Shown here in pieces: positions 62,776-64,000 of a stretch of DNA of 64,000 nucleotides. Source of the DNA: Levilactobacillus brevis (lineage in GTDB: Bacteria; Bacillota; Bacilli; Lactobacillales; Lactobacillaceae); assembly GCA_003666485.1 (NCBI GenBank), contig CP032931.1, positions 1,426,001 through 1,490,000 on the forward strand, in the 5' to 3' direction. Under the pieces are notes generated by a model that saw only the letters and a list, made by a program, of their open reading frames with translations, did no database searches and was not told the DNA's origin. Each line of letters starts with the position of its first letter. The first letter of the stretch is position 1. Made by a program: the position numbers and the translations under genes.

Positions 62776-64000
62776 ATGGAAGAGTTATTCGAGCACGCCC
62801 CGATTCCGCGGGCGTATTTTAAGTTGGCCTTGCCGGTGGTCCTAGCCATGGTGGCCAGCATGATCTACAATTTAGCGGATACGTTCTTCGTGTCCCAGAC
62901 CCAAAACACCAACTTGGTGGCAGGGGTGGCGTTGTGCACGCCCTTGTTCTCGTTGCTGATTGCAATTGGCGATATCTTTGGGTTGGGTGGCAGCTCGCTG
63001 ATTTCACGATTGCTGGGAGAAAAGGCCTACACCACGGGGAGTCGTGTGAGCAGTTTTTGCCTGTACGGCGCCGTGATTATCGGTCTGCTGACCACTGTCA
63101 TTTTGCTGGTGTTCATGAAGCCATTCCTGTACCTGTTGGGGGCCACTCCGGCGACGTACCCGTATGCGCGGGCCTTTTACCGCATCATGGCGCTTGGGGC
63201 GATGCCCATTATCGTATCCATCGTCCCGGGGAACCTCATTCGGACGGAAGGGTTCGCGGCCCAATCCATGGCCGGAACTATGGTGGGGACCGTGATCACC
63301 ATTATCTTGGACCCCATCCTGATCTTTCCTGCAGGACTCGGCGCAGCTGGGGCAGCGCTGGCAACCGTGATTGGCTACACCATTTCGGCGGTAACACTGG
63401 TTTACCTGACCAAACGCTATTGCCAAGTCATTTCGGTTGATGCGCGGCTGAGCAAGATTAGCTGGGCATGGATCCTGCAGGTGTTGGCCATTGGGATTCC
63501 TGGGTCGATCACCAATCTGATGCAGGCGTTCGGGACCACCGTTTTGAACCGGTACTTAATTGCCTTTGGGCCAACGAAGGTAGCGGCGATGGGGATCGTG
63601 TTGAAAGTCTATATGATCATCATGCTGGTCATGGTTGGGTTCGCTTTTGGCGCCCAGCCGCTGATTGGGTACACCTATGGGGCGAAGAACATGGCACGCT
63701 TCAAAAAGATCCTGCACTTTGATCTCCTAGTCGAAGTGGGCTACGCACTGATTCTAGCAGTGGTTCTGATGGTCTTGGCACCACAGATTATTGGTTTATT
63801 CCTCCATAGTAAGGCGGTTATTACGGCAGGGACTTATATGCTGCGGGTCTTCCTAGTGACGACGCCGTTTGTGGGAGCCGTCCTGGTGTACACGACCGTC
63901 TTCCAGAGCACAGGGAAGGCCATTGGTGCCTTTATCATGTCAATTGCGCGGCAGGGCGTTGTCTTCTACCTCGCCATCGTGATTGGGGCCCGGTTAATTG
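62776..64000 (+). CDS. MATE-family efflux transporter (truncated by window end)
   Basis: The frame is open to the last base (408 residues visible). PRAYFKLALPVVLAMVASMIYNLADTFFVSQ is the typical MatE N-terminus; the second half begins near IGIPGSITNLMQAFG. About 50 C-terminal residues are outside the window. It exports drugs or metabolites with Na+ or H+; substrate unknown. ATG 62776 follows GGAGAGTGA. Confidence 0.92.
   Translation, partial: MEELFEHAPIPRAYFKLALPVVLAMVASMIYNLADTFFVSQTQNTNLVAGVALCTPLFSLLIAIGDIFGLGGSSLISRLLGEKAYTTGSRVSSFCLYGAVIIGLLTTVILLVFMKPFLYLLGATPATYPYARAFYRIMALGAMPIIVSIVPGNLIRTEGFAAQSMAGTMVGTVITIILDPILIFPAGLGAAGAALATVIGYTISAVTLVYLTKRYCQVISVDARLSKISWAWILQVLAIGIPGSITNLMQAFGTTVLNRYLIAFGPTKVAAMGIVLKVYMIIMLVMVGFAFGAQPLIGYTYGAKNMARFKKILHFDLLVEVGYALILAVVLMVLAPQIIGLFLHSKAVITAGTYMLRVFLVTTPFVGAVLVYTTVFQSTGKAIGAFIMSIARQGVVFYLAIVIGARLI

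Overview
The window is a chromosomal segment of a Gram-positive, moderately GC-rich lactic acid bacterium, most likely Levilactobacillus brevis or a close relative. This rests on the protein sequences, the AraR/CcpA-type arabinose regulation, the ctsR-clpC / rpoB-rpoC / rpsL-rpsG-fusA order with a T-box serS and a tRNA cluster nearby, and strong AGGAGG ribosome-binding sites. Species is inference; no database was searched.

Layout. 1-0.36 kb: 3' end of recQ. 0.4-21 kb: a pentose island. A leftward operon (GH43 arabinofuranosidase, oligosaccharide:H+ symporter, GH51 arabinofuranosidase) is read from a CcpA-controlled promoter and faces an HTH regulator gene that is split by an intact ISL3-family insertion sequence. 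Then come araR, a GPH symporter, an AraC-type regulator, a large unrecognised (probably glycosidase-like) protein, araB-araD-araA, a sugar O-acetyltransferase and a sugar:H+ symporter. Together they would import arabino-oligosaccharides, cut them to arabinose and convert it to xylulose-5-phosphate. 21-38.5 kb: housekeeping and accessory genes (GcvH-like protein, RluA synthase, DUF1003 protein, GNATs, MarR, uracil permease with a PyrR leader, AzlCD, a DHA2 efflux gene and a CDF transporter gene both cut short at an IS remnant, MntR, ThrE pair, PAP2, esterase). 38.5-43.4 kb: lysine-riboswitch-controlled lysine permease, deoxynucleoside kinase and T-box-controlled serS. 44.1-45.1 kb: nine tRNA genes, the last an odd tRNA-Pro(CGG). 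45.2-64 kb: ctsR-clpC, a TetR regulator, rpoB-rpoC, a leftward comC operon, rpsL-rpsG-fusA and a truncated MATE gene.

The most unusual content lies between the genes. About a dozen intergenic regions carry long GC-rich structured repeats of three families, called R1, R2 and R3 here. In R1 (about 180-190 nt) the outer helix has a different sequence in different copies, yet the two strands stay complementary each time. R2 (about 175-185 nt) behaves the same way. R1 and R2 repeatedly occur as a pair in fixed relative orientation about 75-100 bp apart. R3 (about 125 nt) occurs once alone and once nested inside an R1. Compensatory change points to selection on an RNA or cruciform fold rather than on protein. 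I could not compare these families with Rfam or with other genomes.
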